Below the pieces are notes generated by a model, which did not search any database, was not told the DNA's origin, and saw nothing but the letters and a program-made list of their open reading frames with translations. From Pontiellaceae bacterium B12219 (GTDB lineage: Bacteria > Verrucomicrobiota > Kiritimatiellia > Kiritimatiellales > Pontiellaceae), in the NCBI GenBank assembly GCA_029432795.1, contig JARNMJ010000014.1, positions 1-64,000 of the forward strand: 64,000 nucleotides of DNA. Direction: 5' to 3'. Both the position numbers and the translations under genes were made by a program. Shown one piece after another: positions 10,701-18,539 of this stretch (position 1 is the first letter of the stretch; every line of letters starts with the position of its first letter).

Positions 10701-10858
10701 GAGCTTGGAACGGCCGTATCGGACCAGTAACCGACCGTATGCCAATCCGGACCTCCAGCCGGCATGGCTACAGTTTGATAAACGGTGGCGGCGTGAGTTC
10801 CCATACATACGCCGGTGAGCAGCCCCCACAACAGGATAGGCTTACATTTATACATCAT
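7757..10858 (-). CDS. Secreted TIM-barrel-like putative glycosidase with beta-helix repeat (locus 1)
   Basis: 1033 residues from the ATG at 10858 (GAGGGA 6 nt upstream). The signal peptide ends near THA. Residues ~25-280 are one copy of the beta-strand repeat unit (YQTVAMP, GGDSLTI, LIMEDGTS, GTGSFDVG) that occurs three times in the divergently encoded protein at 11237. Then come the shared unknown module (about 295-400; HFDGKN, RIDAYDRYVSIHLI), a large alpha/beta domain (about 440-880) and a terminal beta domain. The alpha/beta domain has GVKLRLHMVSFG, RIGEEIVR, CTRGFEGTDA and HFDGPEIH; the acidic pair in HFDGPE is a plausible active site. I cannot assign a CAZy family. Its paralogue at 18540 lacks the N-terminal repeat unit. 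The first gene of an operon with 5634. Confidence 0.75.
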   Translation of the reverse strand: MMYKCKPILLWGLLTGVCMGTHAATVYQTVAMPAGGPDWHTVGYWSDTAVPSSGNIYINDTGGDTRTPTSGGMFGGDSLTIRDSSEFKLKNGSSTISVNLIMEDGTSIINGGGGTATVGGTLTGSGSIHLSNDGFSNRTVELNSQLLSGNSITSFQITDGTVRITDALNAFFGLWDVQGGRLEGRGFGTGSFDVGASGTLAFAGDFSSSSSTLDCQGVLSLEHALTFNAATIRGTALDAGIYTASDLITALGIDVSALENGLASAGSITVLNGTVNSELTFDFNGEPATLILNGVDRLDTHSSDGFYLRHFDGKNYSSTKMEHVVTAGDTLTISESGGLPRFTVRIDAYDRYVSIHLINVEGIPEEELQAYGFYLKLYSNASIGFKDLDDVIYSTGSDPVYFRWQYLWGQTLDGKRGGVAIYDGALDGAELDNCLASIWANENLPHPAGFTTWTETDVLNWVEHYRTNIVDLNEVILEADSEAELYSLTDTIVFPNNAKRVYLHCRTWRGEYWPKYNGQTHVNTDVFPNGESDLKAYADYLAAQGVKLRLHMVSFGIGKHDPDYVVGTVDRRLASWGRGTLENAVDSTETRLLFRPEPGTVPPLLGQGIAHAHGISFYNYFRIGEEIVRAGRISRTEEGVWVLEDCTRGFEGTDAFSHGAGEETVGLFCSYGQNYIPEYDLGQTNSLMEEMVLEYTRMANNLELGHMHFDGPEIHRTLPWIERELLNFYYSQMTVPGSSSRVGKSIAANFEQDFSGIRDDLSLSYFAMNIDIRTDELHSSYLATSRLDTHFHVHESIMVNGFRPFFMVPMSGRGISRQVMEDHGLFDEMNSLFGDWIKLAPMFHDDDVAYVDSFMWKNGGHYESEEALVLSTNALGKYVWTPHHVMGRTDGSDLPFYIEQEKGTHARKQTITAGTTLTLNNPEAAQALNFVIRVDHEGSASLSNPTISLGSGGSLAVTGTVGPGEYLEYYGGSTAQHYDNNWNLLGTLPVVNTSFSVAGGANAVTVSGGGSAMLETQFIVLGPEYVLKTNDNL
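10696..10710. repeat. 15-bp dispersed palindrome, copy 5
   Basis: TTCCAGAGCTTGGAA in the repeat unit of the glycosidase-like gene; coding frame gives VPSSG. The paralogous repeat protein at 21506 keeps the PSSGN residues but uses codons that break the palindrome. Confidence 0.7.
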
Positions 10859-10915
10859 TTTGATTCCCTCTCTTTTGCTTTCAACCTTGTTGCAATATGC
10901 CCCTATTGACCAACA

Positions 10916-10959
10916 CTTATAACAGGTGTTCAAAGATTGGAAATCCTATGTTTGGAGGA
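10916..10959 (-). promoter_or_regulatory. Leftward promoter of locus 1 with shared operator
   Basis: On the minus strand TCCTCCAAACATAGGA (10959-10944) is centred 33 bp upstream of the centre of the -10 hexamer TATAAG (10921-10916). The predicted leader is ~51 nt, the same as for the paralogous operon at 20924. The proximal arm of the repeat falls about where a -35 box would lie, and no TTGACA-like box is present. Confidence 0.7.
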
Positions 10960-11099
10960 GCATAAAGACCTATCGTACTCCTTCGAACCGCATAACCGCT
11001 GTAGAAGACGGCATTACAGCGGAACCTCATCATTCCGTCGCCACAACCTGAATAAAACTCGGAGTTTCAACCTATTCTTAAATGATTAAAGCGACTTCA

Positions 11100-11143
11100 T
11101 CCTCCAAACGTAGGATGTAAAAACCGTAATTCCCTGATATCTT
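11100..11143 (+). promoter_or_regulatory. Rightward promoter of locus 1 with shared operator
   Basis: TCCTCCAAACGTAGGA at 11100-11115 (arms extend to CATCCT/AGGATG) is followed by -10 TATCTT at 11138-11143, centre-to-centre 33 bp. The 16-mer differs by one base from the operator of the divergent operon. Predicted leader about 87 nt. Confidence 0.7.
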
Positions 11144-11236
11144 AGTACTTATCTGGAAAAAGTGTCGAATGGTCTCTTGCACACGTGTGCTGGGATTTTA
11201 CGGCAAAAAAAGAGAAAATAACACGAGGAGATCGTT

Positions 11237-13975
11237 ATGAAACAATCACGCTCAGCACATCAACTCCTGCGCATTGGCGCATGGAGCACAGCCCTGGCCT
11301 TCGGCCTTGGAGCTCAGGCCGCAGACATATATCAAACTGCAAACATGCCAATAAATACCAACTGGGAGATGTCTAATTTTTGGGATAACGCAGAGTCCCC
11401 TTCTGCCGGAAATGATTATTTTAATGCAACAGGCAATGACACACGCTCTCCCACCGGTAACGACCCGGTTTTCGGCGGAGATTCCCTCACCATAACCAAT
11501 GGCTCACGATTTCAGATGAAACACGGTGGCACCGCAACGGTGAACCTGATTTTTGAAGATGGAAGCCGGATGACCCATGGCGGTGGAGGCGGTGGTCTTG
11601 ACGGCACGATCACTGGAGATGGAAGCCTCACCATTGACATGGTTTCCGGCCAGACCCGAAATATTACGATTAACTCACTGATCGAGCCCAATACCCTCTC
11701 ATCCATCACAGTACTCGGCGAAAGTATCTTAACGGTAGCCAACTCCGCCAACACGTATACAGGTATATGGAATGTGGCATCCGCCACGTTGAAAGGTGAA
11801 GGGCTGGGACAGGCTTCCGCCTTTATTGTCGGCGGAACCAGCACGCTGGATTTCGATGCCGGCTTTACAAACACCAGCGCTGATATCTCGATTTCTTCCG
11901 GCGGCAACTTTATCCTGGACCAGGATGTTGAAGTTTTCTCAGCCTCTATCTGGGGAATCGCCCTGACCAACAAGACGGGCGGCTACACTGGCGCAGAGTT
12001 GAAGGCAGATCCAACCTTTGGAACCGCTTTTGTCGGATCCTCCGACGACAGCACGCTGACGGTGCATTATACTCCGCAGGTCGTGGTAGGCGACACGATC
12101 TATCAGATTGCCAACATGAGTGCTGTAGCAACAGATGGCTGGAACGACACCAACTTCTGGGATAACGGCCTGGCCCTGATTGCTACCAATGACTACATTA
12201 ACAACAACTTCAACCCCACCAGTGTAAACGAAATCGCGTGGGACACCCGTACACCGGCGTCGGGCTCGGACACCTTTGGAGGCCACTCCCTGACCATGAC
12301 CAACGGCGCCAATTTTGCCATCAAAAACAACGGCCCCTGGACGGTTGATAACCTATACATCTGGGCAGGCAGTTCAATCCGGCTTGCCGGCGGTAGCTCA
12401 TCCGCTCTGGGAGGTGCACTGAACCTGAAAGGAACCGGATCAGTTGATCTCAATGCAGGAGCGTTCGGCCGGATGTGCACGATCTCTTCGCTGATGTATG
12501 CCGACCCCACCATTTCCAATATTGTGATAAATATTGGCGAAACTTCACCGACCAATACAACACAGGCCATGACTGCTGGGTTTGCCATCAACAGCGCACT
12601 CAACGACTTCGCTGGTCTTTGGATCGTCGAAGCCGGCCTATTGAAGGGAAATAACTTCGGTAACGGAAGCTTCCTGGTCACGGATATGGGTGTCCTCGAC
12701 TTTGACTACAGCTACATCAACGCCTCGGCCGACCTTAGGGTTGAGGCCAATCCGACCAATGCAGCACAGAATGGCATGCTGTTGCTGGATAGCAATGTTC
12801 AGGTCGGCTCGGCGACACTCGGCGGGGTAAGCCTTCCCGAAGGCTCTTATAGCGGCGCTGACCTGAAAGCGACCTACGGAGCAGTGATTCACGAAGATAC
12901 CAGTGATGTCGCCGTTCTGGCTGTGGGTGCCTCTATTGCCCTCCCGGTATACCAGACCGGAAATCAACCGACAGGCCCCGGCTGGACAGATCCAACCACA
13001 TGGGACAACAATATGGCTCCGACCAACCTGTTCGCCTATATTAACGGCAACTATGAAGCCCGCTCTCCCAACGTTTCCAATCCGGTATTCCCCGGCCTTT
13101 CCTTTACCATCATCGACAATGGCTATCTCAAGTTCAGACACGCCGGCACAGCCACCATCTCGAATCTAACGATGTATGCAGGAACCGAAATCGTTGCGGT
13201 GACCGGAAATCAACTTGATGGAGATCTGACCGTAAAAGGTTCTGGTTCATTCACCTTCGACACACAGGATGATGGAAGAACACTGACCATCCTCTCGCCA
13301 GTCACCGTGGACAGCACTGTAACCAGCATTGTAATTACCTGCTCCAACGCATATGAGGATAGCGAGAGAAATGCCACAGGAACAACCCTCACCGACACGG
13401 GCAACACCTTTACCGGCACCTGGGTTGTTGATAAAGGCTACCTCAGTGGCCCCGGCCTTGGCCTGGGAAGTTTCCACGTTAAGGAAACAGGATACCTCTC
13501 CATCGGCGCGGCCTATTCCAACGAAACGGCAGACCTGACGATTGATGTGAATCCCACAAATTCCGCAACCGGTGGCCAGATGCTGCTGGAATACGACATG
13601 ACCGTAAGCAAGGCCACTATTTGGGGAACACAGCTTGATGCAGGTGAATATACAGGGGCCTACCTGAAATCCACCTTTGGTGACGCATTCGATGCGGCCA
13701 GCTCCGACACAGCTGTTCTGAAAGTCACCTTCATTCCTGACATTCCGGAAATTGGTGATATTGAGTACACCACCAGTGGATCTGACCTCGTTATCGGTTT
13801 TGTCGCGACCAACTATGTAAGCTACACCATACTGGCCGACGACAATCTCGTTCTTGATCCGGCATGGCCCTTCACGGTCACCAACATTGTCGGCGTAAAC
13901 GGTCCTGTAGCCATTACGAACGATACATCTGCTGATCCGAATATGTTCTATAAGGTCGAAGCAGAACTGGACTGA
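11237..13975 (+). CDS. Secreted three-repeat beta-helix (autotransporter-strand-like) protein
   Basis: 912 residues with signal peptide MKQSRSAHQLLRIGAWSTAL and onward, cleaved near AQA. Three tandem units of ~280 residues follow (starting near 33, 285 and 570). Each opens with YQxxNxP...W.d...WDN and contains GGxSLT, a strand-rich Asn/Gly/Ser/Thr segment, a LKGxGxGxxxFxV turn and a closing ExKA.YG.AF. This resembles autotransporter-associated beta-strand repeats of adhesin-like or surface proteins, but there is no beta-barrel translocator. The last ~75 residues are the common C-terminal beta domain (YTILADDNLV...FYKVEAELD). GAGGAG lies 7 nt before the ATG. It is monocistronic, has a strong terminator, and is paralogous to 21506. 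Possible role: surface display or binding of the substrate handled by the divergent glycosidase operon (inference). Confidence 0.75.
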   Translation: MKQSRSAHQLLRIGAWSTALAFGLGAQAADIYQTANMPINTNWEMSNFWDNAESPSAGNDYFNATGNDTRSPTGNDPVFGGDSLTITNGSRFQMKHGGTATVNLIFEDGSRMTHGGGGGGLDGTITGDGSLTIDMVSGQTRNITINSLIEPNTLSSITVLGESILTVANSANTYTGIWNVASATLKGEGLGQASAFIVGGTSTLDFDAGFTNTSADISISSGGNFILDQDVEVFSASIWGIALTNKTGGYTGAELKADPTFGTAFVGSSDDSTLTVHYTPQVVVGDTIYQIANMSAVATDGWNDTNFWDNGLALIATNDYINNNFNPTSVNEIAWDTRTPASGSDTFGGHSLTMTNGANFAIKNNGPWTVDNLYIWAGSSIRLAGGSSSALGGALNLKGTGSVDLNAGAFGRMCTISSLMYADPTISNIVINIGETSPTNTTQAMTAGFAINSALNDFAGLWIVEAGLLKGNNFGNGSFLVTDMGVLDFDYSYINASADLRVEANPTNAAQNGMLLLDSNVQVGSATLGGVSLPEGSYSGADLKATYGAVIHEDTSDVAVLAVGASIALPVYQTGNQPTGPGWTDPTTWDNNMAPTNLFAYINGNYEARSPNVSNPVFPGLSFTIIDNGYLKFRHAGTATISNLTMYAGTEIVAVTGNQLDGDLTVKGSGSFTFDTQDDGRTLTILSPVTVDSTVTSIVITCSNAYEDSERNATGTTLTDTGNTFTGTWVVDKGYLSGPGLGLGSFHVKETGYLSIGAAYSNETADLTIDVNPTNSATGGQMLLEYDMTVSKATIWGTQLDAGEYTGAYLKSTFGDAFDAASSDTAVLKVTFIPDIPEIGDIEYTTSGSDLVIGFVATNYVSYTILADDNLVLDPAWPFTVTNIVGVNGPVAITNDTSADPNMFYKVEAELD

Positions 13976-14370
13976 GTTTTGCAACAGATAAAATAACATT
14001 AAACCGGCCGGAGTACTCCGGCCGGTTTTTTATTGCGAAGCATTGGGATTAATATCCCGCAGCTTGCTGCGTTTGAATTGCAGGGCTGAAATGGCTCTGG
14101 GACGATGTCTTTCAGCCGAGCGGCGGAAAAAAAATGATTGCTCTTCGCGCTCATTTACTTTCCCCATCTGCTTGCAGCGGGGAGCCTCATTCCATTCTCC
14201 GCTTACATGAGGGAAGAGCACATGCTTTTTACTCAGGAATGTGTCGCTTCTTTGTCCGCGGCAAACCACTGGATCTGCCTAAGCAAAGCTGACTGGTTTC
14301 CGGATAAAACCGTTGCCCATCCGAGCACAGTCCGTCGAGTACGAGAGCCGCTGAGCGGCGGCCACTGCAG
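13976..14370. other. Gene-free region after the repeat protein
   Basis: 395 bp between two converging genes. Apart from the terminator at its start and a small palindrome GCCGCTGAGCGGC (14347-14359) near the phosphatase stop, I see no convincing gene. Short open frames here have neither ribosome binding sites nor recognisable products. Confidence 0.5.
14001..14032 (+). terminator. Rho-independent terminator
   Basis: A perfect palindromic GC-rich hairpin (13-bp arms, AACCGGCCGGAGT and complement) runs into TTTTTTATT, 26 nt after the stop of the repeat protein gene. Confidence 0.9.
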
Positions 14371-15846
14371 CTAGGACTCCAGCTCAATCGTTTCCAGCTC
14401 TTCACCGCGCTCATTGATCAACCGGAAAGTCGCCCGCGGAACGCCGTCGACCGCACGAAAGGAAAATTCACCAAAGGCCCATGACCTACTGGGCAGTCCA
14501 AACAGCTGAGCACTCCGGTCTTCTCCGAATGCGCCCGGCCCCGGAACACCGCCCAGTGTTGCGGCCTCAAACTCGTAGATCTTTTTATTTCCAGGCCTTG
14601 GAATGGCAAAGCCGCGTGCGCCGTGCCGGTCGCCGGAAAGCAGGATCACCTGCGAATCCTTCTTGGCGTCGATCATCTTGAAAATCTCTTCCCGACCTTC
14701 CGTATCCCACGTTCCCCAGCTGTCTTTTCCGTCCGAGATATAGTCGCTCCACATCGTACCGCTGCTGAGCAGAATATAGGGAGAGGTCGACTCGCTGATC
14801 TGCTGTTTCAGCCAGTCCATCTGCTCTTCACCAAGGAATGAATTCAGCTGTCCCCGCTGTTCATTGATTCGGCAGGAGCGCGTATCCAGCGCGATAAAAT
14901 GCACCGGCCCGATTTTAGTCTGAAAATAGATTCCGTTTCGTTCCGCATCGCGATCCGGATTGTTCCAGTGGGTTTTCCAGCTTTTGCGCAATCCGTCGAC
15001 ATCGATCGGATTTTTACTGTTCGCGTGTGTTCCGGACGTATCGTTGCCCCAATAGTCGTGATCATCCCAGGAGGCAAAAACCGGAATATTCGCGGTCAAC
15101 TGCTGCCATGGAGCCGAGAGGTTGCGCAATTGGTAGTCAGCGTTAATCAAACTAAAATCGCACTTACGTCCATCCACAGCAGAATCGCCGAGCACCAGCA
15201 TCGCGCGGTTGTCCCGATCCTGCACCAACTGCATCAGCTCCGGACGGTACAGCCCGACTTTATGAAAACAGGTTCCAAAGGCGATCTTAAACGGCTCTTC
15301 TGAAAGCGATTCCGGAGGCGTCATAAAGTCGCCCCCTCCGAGCGCGCGGCCCTTTGCATCCATCACGGTGTAGGTATAAAGTGTGTCCGGAACAAGTCCC
15401 GTACAACGTACCGATTGAATTCGCCCGGGCGTTTCCGATTTAAACGTTTTAACCGTTTCTCCTGATTTAGGCCCCATTTTAATCGCAACAGAAACCGGCT
15501 CGGGCAGATGCAGCCAAACCGAAACGCCGGCAGATGTAATATCGCCCAGCATCGGCCCGCCCAGCTTCGCGCGGTTGCTTTTTCGACAGTGCGCTGCCAG
15601 CGCCACCTCCGGATTCGGTCCCGTCAGCGCCGCCCGGCAGCCGGTATAAAAATCAAGCACCGCCTGCGGTTGATCAACGTATTGCTTCATGATCCTTAAA
15701 TCAATTTCCAGCGTTCCCTTGTGCGCGTCCTTCAGCGAGACAATCCGCGATGCTGCCGTTTCTTCGGCGCGCGCCAATACCCCGCCAACAGTCGTGGCGG
15801 CCATAACGATAAACTGTTTCCGATTCAGGCGGGAATATTCAGGCAT
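14371..15846 (-). CDS. PhoD-like metallophosphatase, exported
   Basis: 491 residues. PhoD-family phosphodiesterase/alkaline phosphatase: N-terminal Ig-like domain (about 90-190), then a calcineurin-like fold with LVLGDSAVDGR, the metal-binding motif ASWDDHDYWGND, and LSGDRHGAR. The N-terminus LNRKQFIVMAATTVGGVLA resembles a Tat signal with an R-K pair rather than R-R. The start at 15846 has AAGGAAG 6 nt upstream. It follows the CBM gene at 15915 on the same strand with a ~68 bp gap, so it is probably the last gene of the locus-2 operon. PhoD enzymes cleave phosphate mono/diesters, so the protein may release phosphate from a decorated glycan or teichoic-type polymer (inference). The first metal motif is non-canonical (GDSAVDG rather than GDxIYAD). 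Confidence 0.85.
   Translation of the reverse strand: MPEYSRLNRKQFIVMAATTVGGVLARAEETAASRIVSLKDAHKGTLEIDLRIMKQYVDQPQAVLDFYTGCRAALTGPNPEVALAAHCRKSNRAKLGGPMLGDITSAGVSVWLHLPEPVSVAIKMGPKSGETVKTFKSETPGRIQSVRCTGLVPDTLYTYTVMDAKGRALGGGDFMTPPESLSEEPFKIAFGTCFHKVGLYRPELMQLVQDRDNRAMLVLGDSAVDGRKCDFSLINADYQLRNLSAPWQQLTANIPVFASWDDHDYWGNDTSGTHANSKNPIDVDGLRKSWKTHWNNPDRDAERNGIYFQTKIGPVHFIALDTRSCRINEQRGQLNSFLGEEQMDWLKQQISESTSPYILLSSGTMWSDYISDGKDSWGTWDTEGREEIFKMIDAKKDSQVILLSGDRHGARGFAIPRPGNKKIYEFEAATLGGVPGPGAFGEDRSAQLFGLPSRSWAFGEFSFRAVDGVPRATFRLINERGEELETIELES
14589..14603. repeat. 15-bp dispersed palindrome, copy 6
   Basis: TTCCAGGCCTTGGAA in the PhoD-like gene; coding frame gives IPRPG. It is the last consensus copy before a ~19 kb gap. 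Confidence 0.7.
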
Positions 15847-15914
15847 GATATCTTCCTTATTGAGGTTATCTCTCGTGCATCGAGTTGAACATGAAGGAAC
15901 CTTGTACCTTCCGC

Positions 15915-18527
15915 TCACTCATGCCGTATCTTAAGCTGGATAAATTTTTCCGGCACGTCCGTCGCGTAGCGATTGGTTACGGGTTCGTAGCCATCGACCG
16001 CGGGACCTATGAGAATTTGATCCTGCATATTGGTGGTGGAAACCGAAACGACAAGGTTTGTTGAATCGATCAACAGATATTGCAGCCCCTGGTCGATATA
16101 GTCCGTCCGACGGTGATGAACCAGCTCAAACCAGTTCGTTCCTCCTGCAACCACCGGTTTAGCCGTTACACCTGAATCCGTATCCGAGTGGGTCGGATTC
16201 ATACCAAGTGCATATTCCATCAGGTTGTTGAAACCATCGCCAATTCCGCCGTTCTCCACATCGGCGGTAAGCAACGCATCGTCACCGATCAGTCCGTAGC
16301 CTGCGGCCCAGGCGGAATAACCGCCGTAACTGTAATAGAGTGCCGACACCTCGCCATCCGTGAGTGCATGGTTATAGACACGCACATCGTCCAGCGAGCC
16401 TTCATAATAGTTGCCGTCAATCCCGCTGCCGAACCGGGCTTCGGTAACGGTGGAAAGCGACCGGGTATTTTCCGATCCGGAATGCCACAATGAACCGTTC
16501 AGGTAGATTTTCATGATACCGGCATCAGCATCCTTGGTGAATACCCAGTGATTCCATTCGCCCTCAAATTCCGCCGGGGAAGCATTGGTTTGAATCCTGT
16601 CATAACCGCTGCTGTTGCCTGCATCCCAATAGACCACCGATGAACTCCAGGGCAGATGAATGTTCAGAATCCGGTGGCCCTCCGAATCCTCTGCATAGAA
16701 TACTGAATCCTGCCGGGGCTGTTGATCCGGATCGCCCTTGACCCACATTGAGATCGTGACTTCATTACTTACCGAACCAAAGACGTTTGCAGGAATGGTG
16801 ACTGTATCCGAAGAGATACTTCCGTTGAACTCCAGCGCGCCGCCCATGCGGCCACTGGTCCAGACTCCGCCGGACAAGGCAGCATCAAACCCATAGCCCG
16901 AGGCATCGGCAACCTCCGTTCCACTGCCGTCATCCATAGGCCAATGGGCAACCAGACGATCTTCGGCCACCGGAATATTTCCATGGAGTGCTTCAATCTC
17001 AGAAACTGCCGCACTGTTTTCCGCAGGTGTTCCATCTGCATAAAGTGCGAATACGCCGCCGGGGAAACGGTTGCGTTCGCCCAGTTTCGTCCAGTCAAAC
17101 CGCAACTGCGTATCGGACACGGTCGCCTTGGCCCATTCGTCGAGGGTCACCACATTCACCGTGTTTGACACCGGCATGGTTACCCGGATATTCAGGGAGT
17201 TGTCATAAAGCGGCAACTGCTCCACTCCGATCAGGCGGAAAAGAAGATGGTGATCGTATTCCTCCATACAAAAATACATTTTCACGTCGTCCCAAGACTC
17301 TTCGATAACCTCCACAATGCCGTCCCGCTCGGTTCCATAGATCATATTCCAGCTCTTCATATCGTCACCGTTGAAGATGCGTAACTGGGCCAGCCCCGTT
17401 TGAGCACTGAGCTGTTCCACTCCGCCGAGCTGCAGGCTGGAAATTATGCCGCTCGTATTCCAGGTCATGGAATGCTCGACCGCTTCCTTCGATGAAGGCT
17501 CAAAGGCAACACGGTCCACCCGGCAGGGTTCCCCACTGTCTGAATACGCGAGCAGTTCAAGGGACTGGCCTGAACTGATAGAAACCTTTCGGGTTTGATG
17601 CGTCACAAGGTTTCCGGAATCCGGATCCGGGCTTCCCATGTTGCGGCTGGCTGACCAGGCATCTATCAACTCACCATCGATATAGAGTTTATAAACCGCT
17701 TCACCGTCATTCTCGTCAAAGTACACAGTCTGGATATCATAGAATCCGGAACCCAAGAGCGCGAGTGTCCCTGATGCTGTTCCGGCGTCTCCAGCAAGTA
17801 CGATCACCTGCCCATTCGACGCAACCGACTGCGGCTCAATGATGAATCCGTCCAGTGTCATGGCTTCCGCCTCGATGGAGGAAGGTTCAAGCAGTTCCAC
17901 CAAATTGTGTCGGTACCCCCCCGCACCGGTTGTATTCCCGCCCAGTTCAACCCCGATCAGCTCTTCGATTTGCAGGTTGGAGGTGTCATTGATCCCGAAG
18001 TTAAGCGTCAGAAAAAGGCTGTCCGTCTGTCCGGGCTCTGTATCCGCGAAATAGTTAAAATAAATATCAACATAAACCTCGCCGGTCGTGTCATCCTGAA
18101 CAAGCTCAACTGAATTAATACTGAAAAACTCATCGCCGACGTTACAAACACTCTTCAGTTTAATCGTTCCGGTATAGGTAATACTGCCATCCATAAACGA
18201 AATGATTCCTGACTCAAAGGTATACTGCCCATCGTCGTATTTAAACCCCCGATCACCCGTTTCGTTGAAGATGTAATAATCGCTCTGTGCATTGACCGTA
18301 TTGATGGTGATGGTGTAATCACCATTTGTAGATTGTTCGCCGGAACTGCCGCCGCTGATGACTTCACCGACTGCCATCGTCGTCACCGGGGTATTATCCA
18401 AAATCGGATTATTCCCGGACTGATCGGACACCGGACTGCTGACGTTGAAATCCTGATAGTAAAGGGTTGCCGCCCGGCTCGTCGCCACACCTGCCAGGAG
18501 AACCAGTAATATATGTATAATTTTCAT
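15915..18527 (-). CDS. Secreted CBM / LamG protein with unknown module (locus 2)
   Basis: 870 residues with a signal peptide ending SRA. Order: a beta-sandwich of unknown type (about 20-215); a CBM6/35-like domain (about 218-345, SIEAEAMTLDGF); the same unknown module as in 5634 (about 350-515, RIFNGDD and CMEEYDHHLLFRLIG); a LamG/concanavalin-like domain (about 535-745, VAHWPMDDGSGTEVAD, ISMWVKGD, LDDVRVYNHALTDGEV); a YALGMNPTHSD linker and the common C-terminal beta domain. AAGGATAG precedes the ATG. It is the second gene of the locus-2 operon, 12 bp after 18540, matching the gene order of locus 1 although only the module and terminal domain are clearly shared. Substrate unknown. Confidence 0.8.
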   Translation of the reverse strand: MKIIHILLVLLAGVATSRAATLYYQDFNVSSPVSDQSGNNPILDNTPVTTMAVGEVISGGSSGEQSTNGDYTITINTVNAQSDYYIFNETGDRGFKYDDGQYTFESGIISFMDGSITYTGTIKLKSVCNVGDEFFSINSVELVQDDTTGEVYVDIYFNYFADTEPGQTDSLFLTLNFGINDTSNLQIEELIGVELGGNTTGAGGYRHNLVELLEPSSIEAEAMTLDGFIIEPQSVASNGQVIVLAGDAGTASGTLALLGSGFYDIQTVYFDENDGEAVYKLYIDGELIDAWSASRNMGSPDPDSGNLVTHQTRKVSISSGQSLELLAYSDSGEPCRVDRVAFEPSSKEAVEHSMTWNTSGIISSLQLGGVEQLSAQTGLAQLRIFNGDDMKSWNMIYGTERDGIVEVIEESWDDVKMYFCMEEYDHHLLFRLIGVEQLPLYDNSLNIRVTMPVSNTVNVVTLDEWAKATVSDTQLRFDWTKLGERNRFPGGVFALYADGTPAENSAAVSEIEALHGNIPVAEDRLVAHWPMDDGSGTEVADASGYGFDAALSGGVWTSGRMGGALEFNGSISSDTVTIPANVFGSVSNEVTISMWVKGDPDQQPRQDSVFYAEDSEGHRILNIHLPWSSSVVYWDAGNSSGYDRIQTNASPAEFEGEWNHWVFTKDADAGIMKIYLNGSLWHSGSENTRSLSTVTEARFGSGIDGNYYEGSLDDVRVYNHALTDGEVSALYYSYGGYSAWAAGYGLIGDDALLTADVENGGIGDGFNNLMEYALGMNPTHSDTDSGVTAKPVVAGGTNWFELVHHRRTDYIDQGLQYLLIDSTNLVVSVSTTNMQDQILIGPAVDGYEPVTNRYATDVPEKFIQLKIRHE

Positions 18528-18539
18528 ATGATTCTATCC

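Larger units (their letters stand above)
10859..11236. other. Divergent intergenic region, locus 1
   Basis: 378 bp between divergent transcription units. It holds the two promoters listed separately (10916-10959 minus, 11100-11143 plus), about 150 bp apart. The conserved 11-mer CTATTGACCAA (10903-10913) sits at the predicted leftward transcription start. The middle (10961-11095) shows no gene or clear structure. Confidence 0.7.

Noticed and set aside
11900-13800. Long minus-strand frames opposite the beta-helix repeat genes
   Set aside because: Low-complexity shadows of the Thr/Ser/Gly-rich coding strand; no start signals or domains.
14030-14269. 79-codon open frame in the gene-free region after 11237
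   Set aside because: No ribosome binding site, no recognisable product, and it reads through the terminator stem.
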